Shown piece by piece: positions 25,768-35,251 of a stretch of DNA of 51,271 bases. Each line of letters starts with the position of its first letter. Position 1 is the first letter of the stretch. Made by a program: the position numbers and the translations under genes. This DNA comes from Nitratireductor aquibiodomus NL21 = JCM 21793 (GTDB taxonomy: Bacteria; Pseudomonadota; Alphaproteobacteria; Rhizobiales; Rhizobiaceae). The notes below the pieces were generated by a model. The model made no database searches and was not told where the DNA came from. It saw nothing but the letters and a program-made list of their open reading frames with translations. The DNA lies in assembly GCF_000615975.1 (NCBI RefSeq), contig NZ_BAMP01000024.1, positions 1 through 51,271 of the forward strand, written 5' to 3'.

Positions 25768-27223
25768 TGGGGGATGTCTCCTCGAGCGTAATGGGCAAGG
25801 GTCGCCGAAACGCCATGATCCGAGATGCGCTGACAGGCTTCGAGGACGGCAGGCAGGTATCGGTCGACCCTGTCGAAACGGGCAGCCTGAAGAACGGCGG
25901 CGACGGTGTCGGCGGGACTGGTCGTGTTTGCGATGGCCGCTTTCAGCGCCTCATCCAGCGGATCGGTAAAGGCCGGCGGCTCGCCTCTATCGGCGAGTGC
26001 TGCAATCCAGAGTGCAACACCGGCGGAAAGATGCGGTGCATCTTCGCCCGCATCGAGCCGCTCCAGCAGCGGATTGATGAAGCGCTGCGGCAGTTTCTGC
26101 GAACCGTCATTGGCAATCTGCGCCGTGCGATGGCGCAGCGCCGGATTGGCGAAACGGTCTGCAAGCCGCGCCATGTATTCATCCGGCTTCAGGCCGGCGT
26201 CGCCGGAAAGTGTCCGGGCAGATTCCCGCCAAAGCCCCTTCACGAAACCATGGATAACCGGATCGGCAAAAGCATCCGCCACCGTCTCGTGCCCGAGCAG
26301 CTGTCCTGCATAGGCGATGGCCGAATGCGCGCCGTTCAGAAGCCGAAGCTTCATCTCCTCGAAAGGAGCGACATCGGCCACCATCTCGACGCCATGGCGT
26401 TCCCAGGCGGGCCTGCCCATCGGGAAATTGTCTTCCACCACCCATTGCATGAAGGGCTCTGTCACCACGGGCCAGGCATCTTCAACGCCGAGTGCCTGCG
26501 CAACCCGTTCGCGGTCGTCATCGGTGGTTGCCGGAACAATGCGGTCCACCATGCTCGAAGGGAAAGCCACATTCTGCTCGATGTAACGGCCCAGTTCGGG
26601 ATCGCGCAGGGTCGCAAATTCGGTCACCAGCCGTGTAGCGTTTTACCGTTAGCGGGCAGGTTATCGCATGAAAGGACGGTAAAGGGAGGGATGCCGTCAG
26701 CCCTTCTTCGGGAGAGGGCTTCGGTCAGAAAACCAAGTATGCCGGTCGGCCGGTCGGGGTTGGCAAGGTCCGCCGCCACTGTGCGATCCTGCGCATCCAG
26801 CGTGCCGTCCGAATTCCGCGGATAGGCCTTCTCCGTCACAGTCAGCGTCACAATCCGCGTCTGCGGACTGCTCATGGCGGTCAGAACGGCCTGCGGGTCC
26901 TCCGGCGCCACCAGCACCTTCATCACGGACCCGATGACCTTCAGCGTTTCACCGGAACCATCACGCTGTGCAAGTGTGTAGAGACAGTCCTGCGGGGCGA
27001 GGGCGTCGCGCATGGCGGAACTGCGGAGGGAGACACCGACAATGCCCCAACTGGCATCTCCCTCCGCGAGACAGGCATCCACATAAACAGCTTGATGAGC
27101 GCGGTGAAACGCCCCGATGCCGATATGCACGATGCCCGCGACCAATCCGGTTGGATCGTAGGCCGGACCCTGAACGGTGCCCGCCAGATGCGAAAGACTG
27201 GAGCGGTTAAGACGCTGCGCCAT
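25764..27223 (-). CDS. uxuB: D-mannonate oxidoreductase / fructuronate reductase (mannitol dehydrogenase family), frame broken
   Basis: UxuB reduces D-fructuronate to D-mannonate with NADH. The N-terminal HIGIGAFHRAHQAVYVD, then TLTVTEKAYPR and SCDNLPANGKTLH are typical of the family; the C-terminal domain in another frame has FPSSMVDRIVPATT, VVEDNFPMGRPAWE, KLRLLNGAHSAIAYAG and the conserved KLPQRF. The frame breaks near 26633, where one C (cac to cacc) joins KTLH to RLVTEF. Repaired length is 486 residues, normal for UxuB. Adjacent uxuA supports fructuronate over mannitol as substrate. ATG at 27223; a GTG precedes it. Confidence 0.88.
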
Positions 27224-27229
27224 CACGGA

Positions 27230-28290
27230 TCAGCCAAGCCTCTGGCTTGTCTCCGCGTCGAAGAGATGCGCCTTGGCCGCCTGCACACCAAGGCGCACTG
27301 TGTCGCCCGCGCGAATGTGGACGCGATCACGAAGCTGCGCCGAGACGATCTGCTCCCCCACGCGAACCTGAACGAGGGTTTCAGACCCTGTCGGCTCGAC
27401 ATTGGTCGCAACGGCCTCAAACCCTTCGCCGTCAGTGGCCAGGTGCAGATGCTCGGGACGGATGCCGTAGATCACCTTGCCGGCGGCAGGTGATGTGCCT
27501 TCAAGCGGCAGTTCCGCGCCACTTTCAACACGGACGCTCTTGCCACCATTGGTAAGGAGGCCCGGCAGAAGGTTCATCGAAGGCGAGCCGATGAAGCTTG
27601 CCACAAAGGTGTTGTTCGGTCGGTCGTAAAGGTCCAGCGGCGCGCCCACCTGCTCCACGATGCCATCGCGCATCACAACAATGCGGTCGGCCATGGTCAT
27701 GGCTCGATCTGGTCATGCGTGACATAGACGGTGGTTGTCTTCAGCCGGGCGTGAATGTCCTTCAGTTCAGCCCGCATCTGCACGCGCAGTTTGGCGTCGA
27801 GGTTGGAAAGCGGCTCGTCGAACAGGAAGACCTGCGGATTGCGCACGATGGCACGGCCCATGGCGACGCGCTGGCGCTGACCGCCGGAAAGCTGGCGCGG
27901 ATACCGGTCGAGATAGTCCGACAGGCCGAGAATGGCGGCGGCCTCGCGGACCCGCTGGTCGATCTCGTCTTTCGGGCGCTTGGCGAGCCTGAGCGAAAAG
28001 CCCATGTTCTCGGCAATCGTCATGTGCGGATAAAGCGCATAGTTCTGGAACACCATGGCGATGTCGCGGTGCTTTGGTTCCACATCGTTGATCACACGCC
28101 CGCCAATGCTGATCGTGCCACCGGAAATGTCCTCAAGCCCGGCGATCATGCGCAGGAGCGTGGACTTGCCGCAGCCGGAAGGCCCGACCAGAACCACGAA
28201 GGCGCCATCCGGCACGTCGACGGTTACGCCCTTGATGGTTTCGAGCTGTCCGTAGAATTTGCGGACATCCTGGATGTCGACTGAAGCCAT
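27230..28290 (-). CDS. ABC transporter ATP-binding protein, CUT1 type, frame broken
   Basis: UgpC/MalK-like ATPase. The N-terminal part carries [48 protein letters not shown] and YVTHDQIE. The C-terminal part carries [18 protein letters not shown] and the TOBE region. The frame breaks near 27703: gag-cc-atg should be gag-gcc-atg, giving QIEAMTMADR exactly as in relatives. Repaired length 353. It serves the permeases at 29531-31296 and binding protein at 31375. Confidence 0.9.
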
Positions 28291-28292
28291 GG

Positions 28293-29534
28293 TTACCTCG
28301 AGGCGTAAGCGGTGTGTGACGTTGAAAGAGCCTCCGCAACGTGGATCGCGGCAAGAAGGCTCAGACCGGTGTGATATCCGGGGTCGAGATCGGGCGTGGC
28401 GGGCACATAGTCCGTCGGGCCATCTGCCGTTCGGGTCTGGTAGGCGATGGCCGGCGTACCGCGCCAGTAATGGTCGAAGAATGCACTGTCCGCCTCTTGC
28501 CAGATGGCGAGGCTGTCGGCGCTTCCGGTCAGCTGGTGGCAGAGCGCGGCGGTGCGGATCGTTTCCGGCAGCGACCACCATGGCCGGTAGGGGCTGAGCT
28601 TTTCGCCGGACGAAACCGAGACGGTGAGATGCAGCCCGCATTCGGCAAAGCTTGCCCGAAAGGACGCAATCAGGATGCGCTCCAGCGTGGCCACCAGCGC
28701 CGCGTTCCGGCGAACGGGCGCATGGTCCAGCGCAAAGCCCGCAAACTCGATGCCGTGTCCGACATTGCACTCATCGCCGCCGGGCACATTGCGCAGCAAT
28801 CCGGTTTTCGCGTCCAGATGGTTCTCGATGACATGATCGATGAAACGCTGCGCATAGGCGGTGTGATCTGAACGGCCGCAGCGCTCCAGCATGCCGGCAC
28901 CGCCGAGCAGGATCATGCGCGGCCCGAAATCGTCCGGTTCGCTGGCGAGCGCTTCGCCCCCCAGAGGTTTTTCCTCACTCATCTGGAAGCGGCCATCCTC
29001 GATGACAGCAATCACATCGGCTAGGTAGCGCAAATATCCGGGCAGTTCTTCAGGCGCATAGCGGGCTGCCGCAGCCACCAGTCCCTTGGCGGCGAAAGCA
29101 TCGGAATAGGTGAACACGTCTCCCGCCGGTTCCTGAGCGGTCACCGTGCCATCGCCGTCCGCGCGAACAGGGCAAAGCCCGGCATCGTAGCGGAAATAGA
29201 CATGGCCATCGCGCGCCTGAAGCGCCTTGATGCGCGCGAAGAGCGAGCGTCCGGCATCATCGAGCCGCTGAGACAGCGCCGCATCGCGCGTCTCGAAGAA
29301 AGCCGCATGCGTGACCAGCGCTTCGAGACCACGCCCCTGAATCCAGCCATAGGTGTAGTCGGGCCCGCGCAGCCCGTCGGCCTCGCCATAATCGGCAAGC
29401 GTCAGGCTGTTGACCTTGGTGTTCAGGAAGCCCGCCCCAAGCAGGGGGCGATCCAGCATCCACCTGAGCGTGCCGGCATTTGCCGATGCATAGCGGTCGG
29501 CGGCCTCTGGAAAGAAGGCGTTCGCGGCGGTCAT
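28293..29534 (-). CDS. AGE (N-acylglucosamine 2-epimerase) family isomerase/epimerase
   Basis: 413 residues with the alpha/alpha-barrel pattern of the AGE superfamily: [46 protein letters not shown] and [14 protein letters not shown], with the conserved His in GHGIEF. Family members epimerise or isomerise free or N-acyl sugars (N-acylglucosamine 2-epimerase, mannose isomerase, sulfoquinovose isomerase). The substrate here is unknown. No glucuronate isomerase gene (uxaC) is present although uxuA and uxuB are, so this enzyme might supply fructuronate from a uronate by a mannose-isomerase-like reaction. That is a hypothesis. Confidence 0.83.
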   Translation of the reverse strand: MTAANAFFPEAADRYASANAGTLRWMLDRPLLGAGFLNTKVNSLTLADYGEADGLRGPDYTYGWIQGRGLEALVTHAAFFETRDAALSQRLDDAGRSLFARIKALQARDGHVYFRYDAGLCPVRADGDGTVTAQEPAGDVFTYSDAFAAKGLVAAAARYAPEELPGYLRYLADVIAVIEDGRFQMSEEKPLGGEALASEPDDFGPRMILLGGAGMLERCGRSDHTAYAQRFIDHVIENHLDAKTGLLRNVPGGDECNVGHGIEFAGFALDHAPVRRNAALVATLERILIASFRASFAECGLHLTVSVSSGEKLSPYRPWWSLPETIRTAALCHQLTGSADSLAIWQEADSAFFDHYWRGTPAIAYQTRTADGPTDYVPATPDLDPGYHTGLSLLAAIHVAEALSTSHTAYASR

Positions 29535-30412
29535 TCCTTCATCCCCGTGCTTGCGACACCCTGCACGAAGTTGCGACGCAGGATTACGAACAGGGTGATA
29601 GAGGGCACGAGCACGGCCGCAGACGCTGCACTCAACCGGCCGAGATCGACCGTGAATCCGGTCTGGAACAGAGCGAGGCCAACCTCAATCGTGTAGCTGT
29701 TGCGGGTCGTCGTCACGATCATCGGCCAGGCAAATGACGTCCATGCCTGGAAGAAGGCAAGAACGGCAAGCGCGCCGAGCGCGCCGCGCAAGAGCGGCAG
29801 GACGATCCTCCAGAAGATCCAGAACTCTCCCGCCCCGTCGATGCGCGCAGCCTCGAGCAGTTCGTCTGGAATGGAATGCATCACATTCTGGCGGATCAGA
29901 AAGATGCCGAAGCTCATCACCAGATAGCCAAGCAGCAGGCCCCAGAGAGAATTGAGCACACCCAGCGCCTGTGCCTGGAAATAGAGCGGGATCATATAGA
30001 CCTCGAACGGCACGATGGCTGTGGCGAGAATCAGGATGAAGATGATGTTGAGCGAGCGAAACGGAAACTTGGCCAGCACATAACCGGCGATTGCCGAGGT
30101 CATGACAATCGCCACCATGGAAAGGGTGGAGAAGGCGACGCTGTTGAAAATCCACAGCGGCAGCGGTGTGTCCGCCAGCACCGAGCGGAAATTCTCCAGC
30201 GTCGGATCGCTCGGGATGATGCGTGGCGGCCAGGCGACGATCTCCTCAGGTGTCTTGAACGCGTTCGACACCAGAAACACCAGCGGCAGGATCATCAGGA
30301 TTGAGAAGCAGAACAGGAACACATCGATGGCGAAATCGATGAGTTTGCCCCGCGTTTTCATGCGCCCACCTGCTTTCGGGCGTGGTGTGGAAGCGGCTAT
30401 CGTTTGTGTCAT
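29531..30412 (-). CDS. ABC transporter permease, MalG type
   Basis: 293 residues and about six helices. The EAA loop reads LEAARIDGAGEFWIFWRIVLP. A 30-residue hydrophilic N-terminal stretch precedes the first helix, and a second start at MKTRGKLIDFAIDV is also plausible. Overlaps neighbours on both sides in ATGA junctions. Part of the LacI-controlled importer. Confidence 0.9.
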   Translation of the reverse strand: MTQTIAASTPRPKAGGRMKTRGKLIDFAIDVFLFCFSILMILPLVFLVSNAFKTPEEIVAWPPRIIPSDPTLENFRSVLADTPLPLWIFNSVAFSTLSMVAIVMTSAIAGYVLAKFPFRSLNIIFILILATAIVPFEVYMIPLYFQAQALGVLNSLWGLLLGYLVMSFGIFLIRQNVMHSIPDELLEAARIDGAGEFWIFWRIVLPLLRGALGALAVLAFFQAWTSFAWPMIVTTTRNSYTIEVGLALFQTGFTVDLGRLSAASAAVLVPSITLFVILRRNFVQGVASTGMKE

Positions 30413-31296
30413 TTCCGCCCCTTTTCCCGAAGAAGACCGAACTGGATGAGGGTCAGCACGAGAACGATGGCCAGAAGCACCACGGCTTCGGATGCCGCAT
30501 AGCCGACACGGTAATTTCGGAAGCTGTTCTCGAGCATGTCGAGCACCAGAACCCGCACTTGCCTGCCCGGCGCGCCTTGCGAATCCGAGGCAAGGACGAA
30601 GGCCTGCGCATAGACATTGAAGCCGGAGATCAGCGTGACGACGGAAACATAGAGCGTGATGGGTTTCAGCATGGGCACCGAAACATGCCAGAAGCGCTGG
30701 ACGCCGGACGCGCCATCAAGCTTGGCAGCCTCGAAGAGAGAGACCGGAAGGTTCTTGAATCCGACGAGATAGATCAGCACGGCATAGCCGAGCGCCTGCC
30801 AGGAACACAGAACGATGATGCAGATCACCGAAAGAACGGGATCGAAAAGCCATGCCTGCGCCGGAATTCCAAAGAATTCGAGCAAAGCGTTGAGCGGGCC
30901 GAGCTTGGCGTCGAAAATCCATTTCCAGGCCATCGCCGCCGGCACCAGCGACACGACATGCGGGATGAAGACCGATGTCTCGTAGAACCCGGAGAAGCGC
31001 GAATGCGTGCGGTGGTGAATGAGCCCGGCGATCACCATGGCGGTGGGCACCGTGAGAATGACCACGCCGAAAGCAATGATCGACGTGTTTGTCAGGGCGT
31101 TCAGGAAGAGCTGGTCCTGAAAGAGCTCGCGGAAATTCGCCAGGCCGATGAACGGTTTGTTCTTCGACAGGATGTTCCACTGATGCAGGCTCAGCCGCAA
31201 TGTCTCGACGATCGGGTACATGCGCACCCAGGCAAAGATCGCCAGCGTCGGTAGGATCGCCAGAATGGCAAAGCGCCATCGCTTTTGTTGCAGCAT
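30409..31296 (-). CDS. ABC transporter permease, MalF type
   Basis: 295 residues, six helices. The coupling loop is FEAAKLDGASGVQRFWHVSVP. The N-terminus RFAILAILPTLAIFAWVRMYP is typical. It lies 78 bases after the binding-protein gene; the gap holds a strong hairpin. Pairs with the MalG-type permease downstream. Confidence 0.9.
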   Translation of the reverse strand: MLQQKRWRFAILAILPTLAIFAWVRMYPIVETLRLSLHQWNILSKNKPFIGLANFRELFQDQLFLNALTNTSIIAFGVVILTVPTAMVIAGLIHHRTHSRFSGFYETSVFIPHVVSLVPAAMAWKWIFDAKLGPLNALLEFFGIPAQAWLFDPVLSVICIIVLCSWQALGYAVLIYLVGFKNLPVSLFEAAKLDGASGVQRFWHVSVPMLKPITLYVSVVTLISGFNVYAQAFVLASDSQGAPGRQVRVLVLDMLENSFRNYRVGYAASEAVVLLAIVLVLTLIQFGLLREKGRK

Positions 31297-31325
31297 TTTG
31301 TTCCCGTCCGCCTGAAGTCACTGAT

Positions 31326-31351
31326 CGGAAACGGCGCGGACGCCGTTTCCG
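31326..31351 (-). terminator. Perfect hairpin between binding-protein and permease genes
   Basis: CGGAAACGGCG (31326-31336) pairs perfectly with CGCCGTTTCCG (31341-31351) round the tetraloop CGGA, an 11 bp stem. No T-run follows in the direction of transcription. It sits in the 78-base gap after the binding-protein stop, as in the ugp and RpiR-cluster operons, and probably sets a high ratio of binding protein to permease. Confidence 0.78.
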
Positions 31352-31374
31352 GGATGAGGGTATCGTTGAAGCGC

Positions 31375-32697
31375 TTACTCGGCGAGAAGGCCTTCGCGCT
31401 TCAGGATGTTGTTGGTCTCTTCGGCAGCCTTTGCAAGCACGGCGTCGATGGCGGCGTCATCCTCGGCAAGCGAGGCATCGCCATAGGCGTTGGTAAGCTG
31501 GGCGGCGAGACGGGTCAGCACCTCCTCGATCGGACCGATGGCCGGCAGGGTGAAGAACTTGTAGTCGGCCGGATAGTCGACGAATGCGCCGTAGGCGGGA
31601 ACCTTTTCCGTGACAACGCCGTAGTCGACGCCCGAACGGTTGGGCAGCCAGCCGATATTGTCCAGAAGCCAGACGAGGTTCTCCGGGTCGTTGGCGGCCT
31701 GCACATAGGCCCATGCGGCCTCTGCGTCCTCACCCTCGACGGAGTTCACATAGAGATTGGCCGGCAGGGCGATGGAGCCGACCGGCAGCGGTGCGGTCGC
31801 ATAGTTCAGGTCGGGTGCCTTGGCCGCGATGTCGGCGATAACCCAGGATTCGCGAATGAACATGGCCGTCTGGCCGCGCTCGAAAGCCTCGGCGTCTGCC
31901 GGCATTTCGGGCGTCACGGTCTTCAGAACATGCACGTTCTCGAGATACTGCTTGAGCGCTTTGCGGCCGGCCTCGTTGGCGTAGTTCGCCTGCCATTTGC
32001 CCTCGCTCACTTCCTCGATAACCGAGCCGCCATACTGGAACAGGTTGATCCAGAATTTCTCGGCAATGCCCTGACCCCCACCCGAAAGGCGCAGGCTCCA
32101 GCCTGAAACGGTCGCTTTGCCGTCAGCGTCGCGTTGGGTCAGCTTCTCGGCATACTCCGTGTAGGCCTCCATGGTCTGCGGCGGCTCTTTGAGCCCCGCC
32201 GCTTCGAACATGTCGACATTGTAGAAAAGCGCGCCCTGTCCGCGGAAAAGCGGAACGCCGTAAACGGTGCCGTTCTTGGAAGCGGCGTCGACGAAGAACT
32301 CGCCGAAATTATCGCTGCTGGTAACAAAATTCGCCACGGCTTCCGGTGCCGCCGGCAGCAGATCGTTTTCGATGTAACGGCTGGCCGTGGAGCCCGCGAG
32401 TTCGATCACGGTCACGCCGGCGGAGCCGGAGGTGAGGCCGAGCGCAATGCGCTTTTCATGCTCGCGCAGAGCAATCGCTTCAACGTTGACCGTGAGATCA
32501 GGATATTTTTCCTTCAGCCCTTCCGCGACATGCTCATAAAACGGCGCCATTTCGGGGTAGCCGCTCCAGACATTGATGGTCTGGGCAAATGCTGAACCGG
32601 AGATCGCGGTGATCGCCGCCCCCAGTGACAGCGCCGCCACCCGAGCCGTGAAGCTCGTGCTGCCGGATTTTGTGTTGCTGGACCTGTACGCTCTCAT
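31375..32697 (-). CDS. ABC transporter sugar-type substrate-binding protein
   Basis: 440 residues from the ATG at 32697, which has GGGAGAAC upstream and yields a signal peptide ending SGSAFA. The mature start QTINVWSGYPEMAPFYEHVAEG and the middle PLFRGQGALFYNVDMFEAAGL are typical of family 1 extracellular sugar-binding proteins. It heads an operon of two permeases, the AGE enzyme, ATPase, uxuB and uxuA. A LacI operator lies about 60 bases upstream. The ligand is unknown; it may be an oligosaccharide containing a hexuronate. Confidence 0.9.
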   Translation of the reverse strand: MRAYRSSNTKSGSTSFTARVAALSLGAAITAISGSAFAQTINVWSGYPEMAPFYEHVAEGLKEKYPDLTVNVEAIALREHEKRIALGLTSGSAGVTVIELAGSTASRYIENDLLPAAPEAVANFVTSSDNFGEFFVDAASKNGTVYGVPLFRGQGALFYNVDMFEAAGLKEPPQTMEAYTEYAEKLTQRDADGKATVSGWSLRLSGGGQGIAEKFWINLFQYGGSVIEEVSEGKWQANYANEAGRKALKQYLENVHVLKTVTPEMPADAEAFERGQTAMFIRESWVIADIAAKAPDLNYATAPLPVGSIALPANLYVNSVEGEDAEAAWAYVQAANDPENLVWLLDNIGWLPNRSGVDYGVVTEKVPAYGAFVDYPADYKFFTLPAIGPIEEVLTRLAAQLTNAYGDASLAEDDAAIDAVLAKAAEETNNILKREGLLAE

Positions 32698-32757
32698 CTT
32701 TTGTTCTCCCTTTCGACGTGAGCAGACTGCAATTTCGTTCCCAATGAAAAACTGCCA

Positions 32758-32771
32758 TGCAACCGGTTGCG
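32758..32771. promoter_or_regulatory. LacI-family operator upstream of the binding-protein operon
   Basis: TGCAACCGGTTGCG contains the perfect 12-base palindrome GCAACCGGTTGC (32759-32770). The same core occurs twice in front of the lacI-type and nagB genes (36881-36907), so the LacI protein at 36968 very likely controls this promoter. It lies 61 bases before the start codon. The remaining bases of the 144-base gap show no gene. Confidence 0.8.
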
Positions 32772-32841
32772 CGTCAAGCCGACTTCCTTTTGCATCAGCA
32801 TGGGCCGCCCGCATTTCGCGAAGGCGTCGCCTCGTCTCCCT

Positions 32842-34104
32842 CTATTCCCTGCCAGAGCGCGTTTTCTTCAAAAGTGTTACACTGGCCGCAGCGAGTGCTT
32901 CTGCGCAACCGGGTGCGAAACTCGCCGGCTGGCCGTAATAGCGGTGCGCTTCATCCACCTCATATCCGCCGAAAGCAAATTCCTCTGACGGCGGAATATA
33001 GCCGGGATTGTCCTCCGCAAACCCAGCGATGAAGGCCGGGCGCTCGCCGCATGCAGCCCGCAGGCTAAGCGCGGTCGCCGCAAAGATCTCTCCGGGCAGG
33101 CCAATTACGGGCAGACCACCCCAGTCGAGCACGGAAACCCGGCCCGACAGGGCGTCGGCTGGCTCAAGCGCAATGGACTCCGCCCAGTGGGTCCAGGCGT
33201 CGAGCAGCGCTGCATGCGCGGGTTCAGCCCCAGCGCGCTCAGCGCGCCACCGCGCTGCCAGTTCTGCCGGCGTCTCTGTCTCACGCCGCTCGAACGGCAG
33301 GGAAACCTGCGCTTCCAGTGCCATCACATCCCCGCCAAGCGCCAGTTCAGGTGCTTCCAGCGCTGCTTTCGCAATCGCTTCGCCAATCCGTTCGGCGGCG
33401 GCAAAGCTGCGATCCGGGTTGGCGGCAAGGCTGATCGAGGCATGGGCGCTGTGCCCCGTGTTCGCGTCGCCCACACATCCGGTAACGAACAGGGCGGTGG
33501 CTCCGGGATGCGCGGTCTCAAGCGCCCGGCGCACATAGTGCGGATAGTCGGCGGTCCACAGCCGGTTGTCTGCGCCGAGCACCACGGGGTGGCAGGCATA
33601 GCCTGTCATCAAGGCAATCATGCCGCCATTCTCGTCGCGCGCACGCAAGAGCGGCAGAGCGCGATCCACCGGGCCGTCCGGATGGCGGCGATTGCGGGCA
33701 ATGTCGGGGTCGGATCCGAGCCCGACCGAGAGCGTTGCAGGCCTTTGCGCGGCAACAGCCTGATCGATGGCCTCGACACAGGCGTCTTCCAGCCTTTGCA
33801 GATAGGCCTCGTCGGTCTCAATCGTCAGGCGTCCGGCCATGGAAACCGGGCCGCCATGATTGTGCAAAGCGCTGATGATGACATTCGCGTCAGGAAGGGC
33901 GCAGCGGCGGCGAATGCGCGCGCTCATGTCTCCATGCAGGCCGATCACATCGGCAACCACCATCGCCGTATCGTTGACAGCCAGCGCACGCACTGTCAGC
34001 GGGTCATGTGCACCAGTGGCCGGCAGGGTGCGGGCGGCAAAGCCGGAAAGCGGCAAGCCCGCGGGCGGGGTGATGTCTACCGTGGCGACGCCTGCGCGGA
34101 TCAT
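32842..34104 (-). CDS. Neutral/alkaline ceramidase N-terminal domain family protein, putative amidohydrolase
   Basis: 420 residues without signal peptide, so cytoplasmic. The start RAGVATVDITPPAGLPLSGFA, the segment VIISALHNHGGP, MTGYACHPVVLG and LFVTGCVGDANTG match the N-terminal zinc-amidase domain of neutral ceramidases, including candidate zinc-binding His residues. True ceramidases are much longer and exported; this short form lacks the C-terminal domain and sits in a sugar operon between nagA and the importer. Its real substrate is probably not ceramide. An N-acyl amino sugar amide is a plausible guess from context. Its ATG overlaps the nagA stop. Confidence 0.75.
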   Translation of the reverse strand: MIRAGVATVDITPPAGLPLSGFAARTLPATGAHDPLTVRALAVNDTAMVVADVIGLHGDMSARIRRRCALPDANVIISALHNHGGPVSMAGRLTIETDEAYLQRLEDACVEAIDQAVAAQRPATLSVGLGSDPDIARNRRHPDGPVDRALPLLRARDENGGMIALMTGYACHPVVLGADNRLWTADYPHYVRRALETAHPGATALFVTGCVGDANTGHSAHASISLAANPDRSFAAAERIGEAIAKAALEAPELALGGDVMALEAQVSLPFERRETETPAELAARWRAERAGAEPAHAALLDAWTHWAESIALEPADALSGRVSVLDWGGLPVIGLPGEIFAATALSLRAACGERPAFIAGFAEDNPGYIPPSEEFAFGGYEVDEAHRYYGQPASFAPGCAEALAAASVTLLKKTRSGRE

Positions 34105-35251
34105 GCGGAGAACACCTCCTCGCCGTGAACAAGCGTGGTCTTCAGCTCAAAGGAGCCGGTTTTCCCGTCAATCGAAAAACGGATGAGATCGGCCGGTGCA
34201 TCCAGCTTCATCACGCCCCGCCCATCGACAAACGCGCCGGGATTGGCCGTGGCGAGCCTCAGCGCCTGCGCCAGCGAAAGCCCGGCCATGCGCATGGCAA
34301 TCGAGACATTCTCAATCAAAGGCAGGCCGGCTCCGGCCAGATAAGGTGTCCCGGCAATGCCCACGCGCCCGTCGGCGCGCACTTCGACATCGCCGCCAAT
34401 CGGCTGCCGGTAGATGCCGGGCTCCATGCCGGCCAGCGCCACGCTGTCGGAAACGAGCAAGGCGCGTTCCAGCCCCTTGGCGCGCAACATGGTCTTGAAG
34501 GTGTCGTCCGGCAGGTGATGGCCGTCGGCGATCAGCGTGGCCGTCAGCCGGTCATCGGCAAGCTGCGCCCAGATCAGGTTCGGATGGCGCGGCATGAGCG
34601 CGGCTGCGCCATTGCCCAGATGCGTCGAGAGCCGCGCACCTGCCTCGGCTGCCGCATGCACCTGCTCGGGTGTGGCAGAGGAATGCCCAATGGCGACATG
34701 AACGCCCTGCGCCGAGATGGCGCGAATATAGGCCGGGGCCTCTTCATATTCGGGCGCAAGGGTCACGAGACGGACAAGGCCGCCGCTCGCCTTTTGCCAC
34801 GCATCGAATTCTTTGAGGGAAGGCGGCCGCACATGCTCTACGGGATGCGCGCCGCGCGGCCCGTCCTCGGGCGCGATGCTCGGGCCTTCCATGTGAACGC
34901 CGGGGATCATGCGCGCGCAGAGAGGATCTTCGCGCCGCGCCGTAGCGATGGCGTCAAGCCCATCGAGCAGCCGCCCGCGCGATCCGGTCACAAGGTTGGC
35001 AGATAGGTGGTCACGCCGAGCCCGGCCATGATGCGGGTGAGCTCGGAAACACGCTTCGGCGTCATCGCGCCGTCATTCAGGTCGAGGCCCGCATAGCCGT
35101 TGACCTGAAGGTCGACCAGGCCGGGCGTGAGATAGGTTTCATCCTGCGAATCCGTCTCGGCAATTGCCGCGATCCGCCCGTCGCGCATCGTGATGGCGAT
35201 GCCGCCTCCGGTAACGGGATCGCGCCCGGTTATGGTCTTCTCCGTGCTCAC
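34101..35251 (-). CDS. nagA: N-acetylglucosamine-6-phosphate deacetylase, frame broken
   Basis: NagA removes the acetyl group from GlcNAc-6-phosphate, giving glucosamine-6-phosphate for NagB. The N-terminal part has TYLTPGLVDLQVNGYAGLDLND. The C-terminal part has PGVHMEGPSIAPEDGPRGAH (metal Glu), IGHSSATPEQ, RLSTHLGNGAAALMPRH and LLVSDSVALAGMEPG (catalytic Asp). The frame breaks near 34994; adding one C (acctt to acccttg) joins TTYLPTL to VTGSRG. Repaired length 383, normal. Both gene ends overlap neighbours in ATGA form. Confidence 0.88.

Noticed and set aside
25764..27223. The mannitol dehydrogenase family gene as a mannitol 2-dehydrogenase
   Set aside because: Coupled to uxuA in the same operon; fructuronate reductase is the better reading, though sequence alone cannot fully exclude mannitol.
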